Notes: a model not told the origin generated them from the letters alone. Positions 8,026 through 17,158 are shown, counted from the stretch's first letter. The stretch is 64,000 bases of DNA from Flavobacterium sp. KMS (GCF_000813005.1 NZ_JSYP01000005.1:62001-126000); one strand, 5' to 3'. Translations and numbers: made by a program.

Positions 8026-10108
8026 TAGCTAAATCTTTGGCTCTATATTTTTCTATTGTATCAAAAAAAGCAATTCCTTCTTGGATATATTGTTTTGCAA
8101 ATGCTTCTGAAGGTTCTACTTTATTAATTTGGTATACCAATTCTTTAAAAGTTGTTGGCAATTCAATTTTAGAAGTTGCTACAAAAACAGTGTCAAACAA
8201 ATCAACAATTCCTGCGTGATTATTTGTTTTTTCATCTTCTGAAAGTAATAATGCTTTAGCACCATTTACAAATCCTGCATATGCATGGTAAATAGCATCT
8301 GACCATTTATTTTCGTCGAATGATTCTTGTGCAAACGTTAATTTATCTTTAGCCTCTAATAATAAAGTAGCAACTAAATCGATAACAACACCAGCACATT
8401 CTCCTACTCCAACTGCTTTTACGTAGTTGTCGGCATTACCCCAATCTACAAAATCAGCTTCGGTTAAATTGGTTACATCAGCAAAAGGTTTTAAGATTTC
8501 GTAGAAATATTTCTCTCCTTTTAAGTCGTAATAATTTAGGAATTTTTCTCCGTTTGCGTTGGCATCAAAGTCATTTAAGATAGTACGCAAAGCATCTGGT
8601 CCTCTACGACTTGGAATCTTAATTACTTTATCGGCAAAACGTCCTGCTCCATTTCCTAATTTTCCTCCTCCCAATAAAACTTGTAACGCTGGTGCTACTA
8701 ATTTTCCTGAGTTAATTGACATTCCCTGAAACCCGATTGCTGACATATTGTGTTGTCCACAAGCATTCATACAACCACTAATTTTTATTTCGATTTCATG
8801 GTTATTGCTATACTGAGGATATTCGGCATTTAATACTTTTTCTAGTTCTTCGGCAATTCCGGTACTACTTGCAATCCCAAGATTACAAGTATCTGTACCC
8901 GGACAAGCTGTAATATCGGCAGTAGAATTATACCCTAGATTTACAAAACCTAATTTGGCTAATTCCTGATAAAAGAAGGGCAGATTCTCTTCTTTTACAT
9001 GACGTATTACAATATTTTGACGCAATGAAAAACGTAATTCATTTGCTGCATAATTCTTAATCAAATCAGCTAATAATCTAGCTTTATCAGTATAAAAATC
9101 TCCTAATAAAACTTTGATTCCGATAGCATAATATCCTTCTTGTTTTTGAGCAATTACGTTTGATTTTTTCCAAGCTTCATACCCTTTAGTCTCTTCAATA
9201 GTAACCGCTGGAACTGGTAATAATGTTTCTGGAATTGGTGCTTCAAAAGCTGTTGTATCTATTTCATAAGTTTCAAAAGCAATCGCTTTCTTCTCTTGTT
9301 CAACCAAATCCATAAAGGTATCTCTTCCTATTTCTTTGATTAAAAACTTCAAACGTGCTTTCATTCTTTTTGCACGTTCTCCGTATCTGTCAAAAATACG
9401 AATTACACCTTCTGCCGTTGGAATGATTTGGTTTGCAGGTACAAATTCCGAAAGTAATTCGGCATGTGCTGGTTGTGAACCTAATCCTCCTCCTAACATT
9501 ATTTTGAAACCACGAACACCATCTACTACTTTTGGAATAAATCCTAAATCGTGTAAGTAACTCAAAGCCGTATCTTCATCTGATGATGAGAACGAAATTT
9601 TAAATTTACGTCCCATTTCCTGACAAATAGGATTTCTTAACAAATACTGAAACAAAGCGTGTGCATAAGGCGAAACATCAAATGGTTCATTTACATCTAC
9701 ACCCGCCAATTCGCTTGCTGTAATATTACGAACGGTGTTTCCACAAGCTTCACGCAAGGTAACATCGTCTTTGGCTAAATTTGCCCAAAGCTCTGGAGTT
9801 CTGTCTAAACTTACATAGTGAATCTGAATGTCCTGACGTGTTGTAATATGCAAACGCCCTGTAGAATATTCATCAGAAACTTTAGTAATACGCACTAATT
9901 GCTCACTGGTAACTTTACCAAAAGGCAATTTAATACGAATCATTTGAACGCCTTCCTGACGTTGCCCGTAGATTCCACGTGCTAAACGAAGACTACGAAA
10001 GCGCTCATCATCAATTTTTCCTCCACGGAATAAATGAATCTTTTTTTCTAAATCGATAATCTCTTTCTGAACTATCGGATTTTCTATTTCTGTTCTAAAA
10101 CTTTCCAT
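8018..10108 (-). CDS. Siroheme [4Fe-4S] sulfite/nitrite reductase with C-terminal helical extension
   Basis: The 696-residue protein has two ferredoxin-like and two siroheme repeats. RLHITTRQDIQIHY (about 85-98) is the siroheme-contact region. The cluster ligands are Cys402, Cys408, Cys446 and Cys450 (ACPGTDTC and GCMNAC). The catalytic core ends near residue 560. A helical extension of about 135 residues follows, resembling HEPN-type bundles. Placement among cysD, cysN, cysH and siroheme genes makes assimilatory sulfite reduction to sulfide the likely role; the family alone would also allow nitrite. Confidence 0.9.
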   Translation of the reverse strand: MESFRTEIENPIVQKEIIDLEKKIHLFRGGKIDDERFRSLRLARGIYGQRQEGVQMIRIKLPFGKVTSEQLVRITKVSDEYSTGRLHITTRQDIQIHYVSLDRTPELWANLAKDDVTLREACGNTVRNITASELAGVDVNEPFDVSPYAHALFQYLLRNPICQEMGRKFKISFSSSDEDTALSYLHDLGFIPKVVDGVRGFKIMLGGGLGSQPAHAELLSEFVPANQIIPTAEGVIRIFDRYGERAKRMKARLKFLIKEIGRDTFMDLVEQEKKAIAFETYEIDTTAFEAPIPETLLPVPAVTIEETKGYEAWKKSNVIAQKQEGYYAIGIKVLLGDFYTDKARLLADLIKNYAANELRFSLRQNIVIRHVKEENLPFFYQELAKLGFVNLGYNSTADITACPGTDTCNLGIASSTGIAEELEKVLNAEYPQYSNNHEIEIKISGCMNACGQHNMSAIGFQGMSINSGKLVAPALQVLLGGGKLGNGAGRFADKVIKIPSRRGPDALRTILNDFDANANGEKFLNYYDLKGEKYFYEILKPFADVTNLTEADFVDWGNADNYVKAVGVGECAGVVIDLVATLLLEAKDKLTFAQESFDENKWSDAIYHAYAGFVNGAKALLLSEDEKTNNHAGIVDLFDTVFVATSKIELPTTFKELVYQINKVEPSEAFAKQYIQEGIAFFDTIEKYRAKDLANA

Positions 10109-10109
10109 T

Positions 10110-10215
10110 TCTTTTTAATGCTTTAGGCTTTAGGCAATAAGCTGTAGGCTTTCTTGCGTACCTTGTTATACGTTTTTTGCTAAAAGCTTACAGCCTAAAG
10201 CTTATTGCTTACAGC
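10110..10215. repeat. Inverted repeat in the cysN-sulfite reductase spacer
   Basis: Words such as GCTTTAGGC and AATAAGCTGTAGGC near 10118-10151 are repeated in inverted form at 10182-10214 (AAGCTTACAGCCTAAAGC, TTATTGCTTACAGC), giving a long imperfect hairpin. Similar words occur at 53896-53952. It lies inside an operon, so it is more likely an RNA-stability or REP-like element than a strong terminator. Confidence 0.55.
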
Positions 10216-10222
10216 AGTGAAA

Positions 10223-11467
10223 CTATCTAATGAATCCTACTCCTGCAGTTGTATTTGTTGCGGTATCAATAAGGATAAAAGCTCCGTTTGATTTATTGTC
10301 ATTGTAAGCATCAAAATATAAAGGCTTGCTTAATTTAATACTTACTTCACCAATTTCGTTTATTGCTAATTGAGTTGCTGGTGTTGTTCCTGAGTAATCG
10401 GTTGCGATTGTATTCTTGATACTTTCTACTTTTGCCAACACTCTGTTTGTATTATGCTGAACGATATATTTTGTTCCTGGAACTAACTTTTTAGAATCCA
10501 TCCAACAAACTGTTGTTGTGATATCTTTTTCTATTTTAGGAAGTTCTGTTGATTTTACAATCATATCCCCTCTTGTAACATTGATATCATTTTCTAATTC
10601 AATTGTGATTGATGAACCTGCAATTGCTTCGTCAAATTGTTTATCAAAAAAGTGAATGTTCTTTACTTTAGATTCTGTTAATGAAGGTAAAACTGTTACT
10701 GCATCTCCTACTTTAATAGAGTTTCCGTATAATTTACCTGCATATCCTCTAAAATCATGATACTCTTCGGTCTTTGGACGAATAACTGTTTGAACTGGAA
10801 AACGTGCTTGTCCTTTTTCAAAAACATCTGTTGGCTCTAAAGCTTCTAAATGCTCCAAAACAGTTTGTCCATCGTACCAAGGCATATCTTTAGATTGATC
10901 AACTACGTTTCCACCGTTGATTGCACTTAGTGGAATATAACTTACGTTTTGTTCCTTAAAAGTACTTTTGGCGTTTAATGCCTGAAAATCAGCTTTGATT
11001 TTATTATAAACTTCTTCAGAATAATCTACTAAGTCCATTTTGTTAATCGCTACAATTACCTCTTTTACTCTCAATAAATTATTGATAAAAAAGTGACGAT
11101 ATGTTTGCTCGATTACTCCTTTTCGAGCATCAATCAAAATGATTGAAACTTGTGAAGTCGAAGCTCCTGTAACCATGTTACGTGTATACTCAACGTGACC
11201 TGGAGTATCGGCAATAATGTAACTTTTCTTTGCTGTCGAAAAATAAATGTGAGCTACATCAATCGTGATTCCTTGTTCTCTTTCTGCTACTAATCCGTCA
11301 GTTGCAAGTGAAAAGTCTAAGTAATCATATCCTTTTAATTTACTGCTTTTTTCTATTGCTTCGATTTTATCTGTAGTCAATGATTTTGTATCATACAATA
11401 ACCTCCCGATTAAAGTACTCTTTCCGTCATCTACACTTCCTGCTGTTGCTATTTTTAAAACTTCCAT
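10223..11467 (-). CDS. cysN: Sulfate adenylyltransferase, GTPase subunit
   Basis: The 414-residue protein is the regulatory GTPase of ATP sulfurylase. It shows the P-loop GSVDDGKST (about residues 10-18), the G3 motif DTPGHVEYTRN and the NKMD motif, followed by EF-Tu-like beta-barrel domains. It couples GTP hydrolysis to formation of APS with CysD. The protein ends without a CysC (APS kinase) domain, consistent with direct reduction of APS by the CysH in this operon. Confidence 0.95.
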   Translation of the reverse strand: MEVLKIATAGSVDDGKSTLIGRLLYDTKSLTTDKIEAIEKSSKLKGYDYLDFSLATDGLVAEREQGITIDVAHIYFSTAKKSYIIADTPGHVEYTRNMVTGASTSQVSIILIDARKGVIEQTYRHFFINNLLRVKEVIVAINKMDLVDYSEEVYNKIKADFQALNAKSTFKEQNVSYIPLSAINGGNVVDQSKDMPWYDGQTVLEHLEALEPTDVFEKGQARFPVQTVIRPKTEEYHDFRGYAGKLYGNSIKVGDAVTVLPSLTESKVKNIHFFDKQFDEAIAGSSITIELENDINVTRGDMIVKSTELPKIEKDITTTVCWMDSKKLVPGTKYIVQHNTNRVLAKVESIKNTIATDYSGTTPATQLAINEIGEVSIKLSKPLYFDAYNDNKSNGAFILIDTATNTTAGVGFIR

Positions 11468-11568
11468 TTTAATTTTTTGTTTAAAGTTTAAAAGTTTAAG
11501 GTTCCCTAAAAAACCTTCATATAAACTCTTAAATCTGAATATTTTATTTACTTTTCAATCCGCTTAAG

Positions 11569-11594
11569 TTCCCCCTTCGGGGGTTAGGGGGCTT
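11569..11594. repeat. C-rich palindromic repeat at the cysD stop codon
   Basis: The core CCCCCTTCGGGGG followed by TTAGGGGGC matches the repeats at 114-138 and 185-207. It overlaps the last bases of cysD, including part of the TAA stop codon. Confidence 0.8.
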
Positions 11595-12492
11595 AAAAGT
11601 ATCCTTGTTGTTTTCTTTTCTCCATTGCTGCTTCAGAACGTTTGTCGTCAATTCTGGCACCTCTTTCAGAAATTGTCGATGTTCTGATTTCTCCAACTAC
11701 TTCTTTAATTGTTGCTGCATACGATTCAACGGCTGCTGTACAACTCATATCTCCAACGGTTCTAAAACGAACGATTCTTTCTTCGATTTGTTCGTCTTCT
11801 TCCTGATACACATAAGGAGAATGTGACCAGATTAATCCATCTCTCAAGAAAACTTTACGTTTGTGTGAAAAATAAATAGATGGAATTTCGATTTTTTCTT
11901 GTTCGATATAACTCCATACATCTAATTCTGTCCAGTTTGAAATTGGAAAAACACGTACGTTTTGTCCATTTTCTATTTTTCCGTTCAAAATATCAAATAA
12001 CTCTGGACGTTGGTTTTTCTCATCCCATTGACCGAAATCATCACGAACTGAGAAAATACGTTCTTTAGCTCTTGCTTTTTCTTCATCTCTACGCGCACCA
12101 CCAATACAAGCATCAAACTTAAATTCTTCGATTGCATCTAGAAGTGTTGTAGTTTGTAAGCTGTTTCTACTAGAATATTTTCCAGTTTCTTCTACAACTT
12201 TTCCTTCGTCGATAGCATCCTGTACATTTCTTACGATTAATTCTAATCCTAACTCTGCAACCAATTTATCTCTAAATTCTATCGTTTCAGGAAAATTGTG
12301 TCCTGTATCAACGTGCAATAGTGGAAAAGGAATTTTCGCAGGAAAGAATGCTTTTTGTGCTAAACGCACTAAAGTAATCGAATCTTTACCTCCTGAAAAA
12401 AGTAAAACCGGTTTATCAAATTGAGAAATTACCTCTCTAAAAATGTATATCGCTTCACTCTCTAAAGCATTTGTTTTTAATACTGAACTCAT
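11593..12492 (-). CDS. cysD: Sulfate adenylyltransferase, catalytic subunit
   Basis: The 299-residue protein is an adenine-nucleotide alpha hydrolase of the PP-loop type with SGGKDS at about 33-38 and LLHVDTGHNFPET next to it. It makes APS from ATP and sulfate in complex with CysN, which follows 125 bases downstream. It ends in KRKQQGYF, as full-length CysD proteins do. Part of the sulfate assimilation operon on the minus strand. Confidence 0.95.
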   Translation of the reverse strand: MSSVLKTNALESEAIYIFREVISQFDKPVLLFSGGKDSITLVRLAQKAFFPAKIPFPLLHVDTGHNFPETIEFRDKLVAELGLELIVRNVQDAIDEGKVVEETGKYSSRNSLQTTTLLDAIEEFKFDACIGGARRDEEKARAKERIFSVRDDFGQWDEKNQRPELFDILNGKIENGQNVRVFPISNWTELDVWSYIEQEKIEIPSIYFSHKRKVFLRDGLIWSHSPYVYQEEDEQIEERIVRFRTVGDMSCTAAVESYAATIKEVVGEIRTSTISERGARIDDKRSEAAMEKRKQQGYF

Positions 12493-12609
12493 TGTTTTTT
12501 TGTTTCAAAGTTTAAAGTTTAAAGTTTAAGGTTTTGATCACCTCATCTAAAAACTCATAACCATTATTGTTTTTTATTCTATTCTCTTGCTCTCTTGCCT
12601 CTAGGCTCT
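12493..12609. repeat. Spacer with AAAGTTTA tandem words
   Basis: The spacer between cysH and cysD contains about three tandem copies of AAAGTTTA (12508-12531). The same words occur at 11478-11500 and, inverted, at 52085-52120. No gene is seen. Confidence 0.5.
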
Positions 12610-13320
12610 CTATTCTTTCTTAGCGCTATGCAAACCACATTCTTTATGGCTCGATTCCCACCACCATCTTCCGGCTCTAATATCTTCGTCTGGCAAAATT
12701 GCTCTCGTACATGGTGCACATCCTATACTTACAAAGCCTTTTTTATGTAATGCGTTTTGAGGTACATTGTGCTCTTGTAAATAATTCTCAACTTCTTGTA
12801 ATGACCATTTTAATAATGGATTGAATTTTATTATTTCGAAGTTTGCATCGTATTCAAACAATTGTAAATCATTTCTGTTTTCCGATTGTTCGGCTCTTAA
12901 ACCTGTAATCCAAACCGAGTTTCCTGACAAGGCTTTTCTTAATGGAACTACTTTACGGATAAAACAACATTCTTTCCTATTCTCTACCGAATCATAAAAA
13001 CTATTCGGTCCTTTTTCTCTCAATAAACTCTCTACTGCAACTGCTTCTGGAAAATAAACTTCGATATGTTTTTTATATTTTTTTAATGTTCTATGAAAAA
13101 CATCGTATGTTTCCTGAAACAATCTTCCTGTATCTAATGTAAAAATGGTAATTGCGATATTATTTTTAGCGATAAAATCGGTTATAACCTGATCTTCCTG
13201 ACCAAATGAAGTCGAGAAAACGACTTTGTCTTTGTATTCATTAGCCAAAAATTCTAATGTTTCTTCCAGAGAAAAATCTTTTGTTTTAGCTAATAAAGAT
13301 GTAATATTTGTTGTGCTCAT
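12610..13320 (-). CDS. cysH: APS reductase, CysH family with [4Fe-4S] cluster
   Basis: The 236-residue protein reduces activated sulfate to sulfite with thioredoxin. It carries the cysteine pairs Cys118-Cys119 (KECCF) and Cys201-x2-Cys204 (GCAPC), which bind a [4Fe-4S] cluster and mark the APS-specific branch. The C-terminal ECGLH (Cys228) is the catalytic nucleophile. The lack of CysC in the operon agrees with an APS rather than PAPS substrate. It is second in the operon, 24 bases after the permease gene. Confidence 0.93.
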   Translation of the reverse strand: MSTTNITSLLAKTKDFSLEETLEFLANEYKDKVVFSTSFGQEDQVITDFIAKNNIAITIFTLDTGRLFQETYDVFHRTLKKYKKHIEVYFPEAVAVESLLREKGPNSFYDSVENRKECCFIRKVVPLRKALSGNSVWITGLRAEQSENRNDLQLFEYDANFEIIKFNPLLKWSLQEVENYLQEHNVPQNALHKKGFVSIGCAPCTRAILPDEDIRAGRWWWESSHKECGLHSAKKE

Positions 13321-13344
13321 ATTCTTGATATTTCTAAAAAATTA

Positions 13345-14247
13345 TTACAATAATTTAGATAATGTTTTTAAACTCAAAAGGATAATTAATATTCCTACTG
13401 CCACCATCATAGGTTTTCTTTTAATTTTATTTACTAAAAAAGCAGCAAGAGGAGCAGCAATTACGCCACCTAAAATCAAACCTATAATAACTTGCCATCC
13501 GTGGATTCCTCCAAAAAGCATGAATGTAACACCACTTGCAAATGAAACTGCAAACTCGGCTGCATTTACCGACCCAATTGTATAACGAGGATTTCTACCT
13601 CTTCCTAACAATGTCGAAGTTACGATTGGCCCCCAACCTCCACCTCCTACAGCATCCATAAAACCTCCAAAGGTTGCTAAGATTCCTAGTCGCTTGGTTT
13701 TCTTTTTAATTATAGTTTTATTTAATGCTTTTCTGATAATTATTACTGCCAGTACAATCATATAAACCGCGATAAAAGGTTTTATAACATCTCCATCAAT
13801 TACATCCGACAGTAAATATGCTCCTGTAATTGATCCTAAAACCCCTGGGATCAATAAATTCTTAACTAGTTTTTTATTGATATTTCCAAATCTATGGTGT
13901 GATATCGCTGATGCCCCTGTTGTAAACATTTCTGCTACGTGAACTCCTCCACTACTAATAACCGGAGAAACTCCATAAGCCAATAAAAAAGATGTTGATG
14001 TTGCTCCGTAACCCATTCCTAACGTTCCATCTACCAATTGTGCAAAAACTCCAATTAAGAAAAACACTAAAAATTCCTGATTAAATCCATCTAGAAAGCC
14101 TTCCCAAGTAAATTCTGCATGATGATTATAAATCAATACTGAAATCAAACCTAACAATAATGCAGCAGGAATTATAACCCATAATTGTTTTGAAAACGAT
14201 CCACCTGATTTTATTGCTACGGTATCCAACTTCAGTTCTTTTTCCAT
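13345..14247 (-). CDS. TauE/SafE family permease, first gene of the sulfate assimilation operon
   Basis: The 300-residue protein has a cytosolic N-terminus and about eight membrane segments, with the family glycine motifs GTLGMGYGATS and GGGGWGP. TauE/SafE proteins move sulfite, sulfoacetate or related anions. As first gene in the operon it is a candidate for sulfate uptake or sulfite export; no other sulfate transporter is seen in the window. The substrate is inferred only from context. Confidence 0.85.
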   Translation of the reverse strand: MEKELKLDTVAIKSGGSFSKQLWVIIPAALLLGLISVLIYNHHAEFTWEGFLDGFNQEFLVFFLIGVFAQLVDGTLGMGYGATSTSFLLAYGVSPVISSGGVHVAEMFTTGASAISHHRFGNINKKLVKNLLIPGVLGSITGAYLLSDVIDGDVIKPFIAVYMIVLAVIIIRKALNKTIIKKKTKRLGILATFGGFMDAVGGGGWGPIVTSTLLGRGRNPRYTIGSVNAAEFAVSFASGVTFMLFGGIHGWQVIIGLILGGVIAAPLAAFLVNKIKRKPMMVAVGILIILLSLKTLSKLL

Positions 14248-14284
14248 ACACCTAATTATTCTTTTTTATTTTTAAAATCCATTA

Positions 14285-14301
14285 CCCTATCGGCTTAGTA
14301 G
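14285..14301 (-). promoter_or_regulatory. Candidate operator, copy 1 (sulfate assimilation operon leader)
   Basis: The minus strand reads CTACTAAGCCGATAGGG just downstream of the operon promoter. It matches 11 of 17 positions with a site before the divergent permease gene (14473-14489), giving CTACyAnnnCnATAGGr. A regulator binding here would act as a repressor. The nearby Rrf2 protein (15393-15803) is the natural candidate. Confidence 0.45.
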
Positions 14302-14310
14302 ATTACAATG

Positions 14311-14339
14311 CAAAATTACTACTTATTTCTAAATATCAA
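14311..14339 (-). promoter_or_regulatory. Promoter of the sulfate assimilation operon
   Basis: The minus strand has TTG, 18 bases, then TAATTTTG, a full match to the flavobacterial -7 consensus TAnnTTTG. The start codon of the permease follows about 64 bases downstream. Confidence 0.7.
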
Positions 14340-14472
14340 AATAAATTTTAATTTTTTTACATCGCTAATTGTCTTTAAGTTACATCCTAATACGCTTTAA
14401 AGAATTCTAAGAATCATCATTGTGTATTATAAATAATGTTTTGTTATCTAATTGTGATATTTTTCTTAAAGT

Positions 14473-14489
14473 CTACCATATCTATAGGA
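14473..14489 (+). promoter_or_regulatory. Candidate operator, copy 2 (second permease)
   Basis: CTACCATATCTATAGGA lies about 40 bases before the start of the plus-strand permease and resembles the site at 14285-14301 (11 of 17 identical). The two sites flank the divergent intergenic region, so one regulator could control both directions. Confidence 0.4.
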
Positions 14490-14529
14490 TTATCGTGAAA
14501 TTGTTATTATTTTTACCCAAATTTTATTT

Positions 14530-15312
14530 ATGGATTTCCAAATAGGTCTTGTAATTGCAGGTTTAGTCGTTGGTTTTATAGTGGGATTAACAGGTGTAGG
14601 AGGTGGCTCTTTAATGACTCCTATTTTATTATATTTTGGAATTCCTCCAACAACAGCAGTTGGTACCGACTTACTATACGCAGCTTTTACCAAAATGGGA
14701 GGTGTATTTGTACATCATAAAAAAAGCAATATAAATTGGTCTATAACTGGCTGGCTTACTTTAGGTAGTGTTCCTGCTGCTTTATTGACTTTATGGATAT
14801 TAAACAGTATTAAAACAGATATTACAACCATAAATGCAGTTATAAAATATAGTTTAGGCTGGGCATTGCTTTTTACTTCTATTGCAATTTTATTCAAAAA
14901 GAAATTATTAGTATACTCTCAAAAACACGCTGGCGATAAATTTCACAACGAAAGCGATACACAAAACATGTTAACCGTTGGAATTGGCGTATTACTTGGA
15001 GCAACCGTAACATTAACATCAATAGGAGCTGGAGCCTTAGGTACCGTTACTCTATTTTTCCTCTACCCACTTTTACCTACACCACGTTTGGTAGGTACTG
15101 AAATTGCACATGCTGTACCTTTAACTCTTGTTGCAGGAATAGGACATGCTTCAATGGGTAATTTAGATTTAACTTTATTAGCTCAGTTATTAATGGGATC
15201 ACTTCCAGGAATCTTTATGGGAAGTATGTTAAGCGGAAAAGTGCCAGATTCTTTACTTAGAAATGCTATTGCAGTGATGCTTTTTTTAGCTGGATATAAA
15301 TTGATTTTTTAA
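14530..15312 (+). CDS. Second TauE/SafE family permease
   Basis: The 260-residue membrane protein has about eight hydrophobic segments and the paired family motifs GLTGVGGGSLMTP (about 20-32) and LTSIGAGALGTV. It diverges from the sulfate assimilation operon and ends at a bidirectional terminator. It is not a close duplicate of the permease at 13345. Sulfite or another sulfur oxyanion is a likely substrate from context only. Confidence 0.85.
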   Translation: MDFQIGLVIAGLVVGFIVGLTGVGGGSLMTPILLYFGIPPTTAVGTDLLYAAFTKMGGVFVHHKKSNINWSITGWLTLGSVPAALLTLWILNSIKTDITTINAVIKYSLGWALLFTSIAILFKKKLLVYSQKHAGDKFHNESDTQNMLTVGIGVLLGATVTLTSIGAGALGTVTLFFLYPLLPTPRLVGTEIAHAVPLTLVAGIGHASMGNLDLTLLAQLLMGSLPGIFMGSMLSGKVPDSLLRNAIAVMLFLAGYKLIF

Positions 15313-15330
15313 ACCAAATCTAAAAGACAT

Positions 15331-15367
15331 AAAAAAGACCATTTCAGAATCTGAAATGGTCTTTTTT
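15331..15367. terminator. Bidirectional terminator
   Basis: A stem of about 18 bp (A6GACCATTTCAGA with its complement) has A and T runs on both sides. It serves the plus-strand permease and the minus-strand Rrf2 operon, which converge here. Confidence 0.92.
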
Positions 15368-15392
15368 ATTATAGTATATAAAACAAGATTAA

Positions 15393-15803
15393 CTAAAACG
15401 CAATATCTGCAAGTGAGTTATTCTCTAAAACTTTCAAAGTATTATCTCTCACTTCTGTCATTAAGCGCCTTGCTGCACAAGTAGTTTCATCATCACAATC
15501 ATCACATTTTTCATAAAAGTTATGACTCGCACACGGAAGTAATGCGATAGGTCCTTCGAGAATACGATATACCTTTGCCATGCTAATATCTTTTGGGTCT
15601 TTTATCAAGTAATACCCACCACCTTTACCTTTTTTGGCTCCAAGAAAACCAGAGTTTCTAAGTAGCAACAAAATACTTTCCAGAAATTTAATCGAAATAT
15701 GCTCGCTTTTAGCAATTTCAGCAATTTGTACAGGCTCGTTATTTTCTCGCCTGGCCAAATATGTTAAAGCCTTGATTCCGTATTTAGTTTTCTTTGAAAG
15801 CAT
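15393..15803 (-). CDS. Rrf2 family transcriptional regulator with four-cysteine cluster
   Basis: The 136-residue protein has the winged helix of the Rrf2/IscR/CymR family (about 1-80: TKYGIKALTYLA, ISIKFLESILLLLRNSGFL, GKGGGYYL). The C-terminal part holds Cys91, Cys100, Cys103 and Cys109. Four cysteines suggest an Fe-S cluster or redox sensor, unlike CymR, which senses cysteine synthesis through a partner. It is the last gene of the metX-metZ direction and sits next to the sulfate genes, so control of sulfur assimilation is likely. Confidence 0.88.
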   Translation of the reverse strand: MLSKKTKYGIKALTYLARRENNEPVQIAEIAKSEHISIKFLESILLLLRNSGFLGAKKGKGGGYYLIKDPKDISMAKVYRILEGPIALLPCASHNFYEKCDDCDDETTCAARRLMTEVRDNTLKVLENNSLADIAF

Positions 15804-15985
15804 TTTTTATTTTAGATTTTAGAATGTAAATTTTAGATTTCTGCTAAAATGGACTACATATTTTTCTACAACAAAAATATACTTTTTGAGTGAACAATTA
15901 CAAAAGAATAAAAAATGATGATTAACGATTCTTTTTCTGATGAAATATATCAAATAAAAATTCGCCAATCACCATTCAAAATTAT

Positions 15986-17158
15986 TTAAGAAAGCGCTTG
16001 CTCTAAATCGGCAATTACATCTTTTACAGTTTCTAAACCAACAGATACACGAACTAATCCTTGTGTAATACCAACTGCTAATTGGTCTTCTTCAGACAAT
16101 TTACTGTGAGTTGTCGATGCTGGATGCGTAACAATTGTTCTTGTATCACCAATATTAGCTGATAGTGAACATAATTTTATTTTATCCAGAAACTTTCTAC
16201 CAGCTTCTATTCCGCCTTTTATTTCAAATGCAATAATATTACCACCTAAAAGCATTTGCTTTTTGGCGATTTCATATTGTGGGTGCGATTTTAAGAACGG
16301 GTATTTAATGCTGTTTACATTTGGGTGTGCTTCTAGAAACTCAGCAACTTTAAGTGCATTCTCGCAATGTTTCTCTACACGCACAACTAATGTTTCTAAA
16401 CTTTTAGATAAAATCCAAGCATTAAATGGTGATAAAGCAGGTCCCGTATTTCTTGAGAACAAATATATCTGTCTGATTAAATCCTCGTTTCCTACTGTTA
16501 CTCCACCCAAAACACGTCCTTGACCATCGATTAACTTAGTAGCAGAATGTACTACCAAATGTGCTCCATGTTTTATAGGTTGCTGAATATATGGCGTTGC
16601 AAAACAGTTATCGATAATTAAAATCAAGTTATGTTTTTTAGCAATTTTTCCAAGCAATTCTAAATCGATTACATCTACACCAGGATTTGTAGGTGACTCA
16701 GCATACAATATCTTTGTATTTGGCTTAATAAAACTCTCAATCGTTTCAGGTTTATTGATATCAAAATACGAAGTTTCAATATTCCATTTTGGAAAATAAG
16801 TCACAAACAAGGCATGAGTTGAACCAAAAACACTGCTTGCTGAAACAATATGATCTCCCGCATTTAACAAGGCTGCAAAAGTAGAATACACAGCTGCCAT
16901 TCCTGTTGCAAAAGCATAACCAGCTTCGGCACCTTCCATTTTGCAAATTTTATCTACAAATTCAGTTGTGTTTGGATTGCTAAAACGGCTATAAATATTT
17001 CTATCTTTCTCTTCTGTAAAAGAAGCTCGCATATCTTCAGCATCTTCAAATACAAAACTTGATGATAGGTACAATGGCACCGAATGCTCTAAATACTGTG
17101 ATCTTTCTAATTGTGTTCTTATGGCTTGGGTTTCAAAACCAAATTCTTGTTCGTTCAT
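15986..17158 (-). CDS. metZ: Trans-sulfuration family PLP enzyme, MetZ-like homoserine sulfhydrylase
   Basis: The 390-residue protein belongs to the Cys/Met metabolism PLP family. The PLP lysine is Lys208 in HSATKLIDGQGR, and YSRFSNPNT near 56 is the phosphate/substrate region. It resembles O-succinylhomoserine sulfhydrylases more than cystathionine lyases. Since MetX here should make O-acetylhomoserine, the acyl substrate is uncertain. A separate, longer MetY (25126-26418) exists, so the cell has two candidate enzymes for direct sulfhydrylation. Cystathionine gamma-synthase activity cannot be excluded. Confidence 0.8.
   Translation of the reverse strand: MNEQEFGFETQAIRTQLERSQYLEHSVPLYLSSSFVFEDAEDMRASFTEEKDRNIYSRFSNPNTTEFVDKICKMEGAEAGYAFATGMAAVYSTFAALLNAGDHIVSASSVFGSTHALFVTYFPKWNIETSYFDINKPETIESFIKPNTKILYAESPTNPGVDVIDLELLGKIAKKHNLILIIDNCFATPYIQQPIKHGAHLVVHSATKLIDGQGRVLGGVTVGNEDLIRQIYLFSRNTGPALSPFNAWILSKSLETLVVRVEKHCENALKVAEFLEAHPNVNSIKYPFLKSHPQYEIAKKQMLLGGNIIAFEIKGGIEAGRKFLDKIKLCSLSANIGDTRTIVTHPASTTHSKLSEEDQLAVGITQGLVRVSVGLETVKDVIADLEQALS

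Noticed and set aside
10223..11467. CysN-CysC fusion
   Set aside because: The protein ends after the EF-Tu-like barrels at 414 residues; no APS kinase domain or separate cysC was found in the window.
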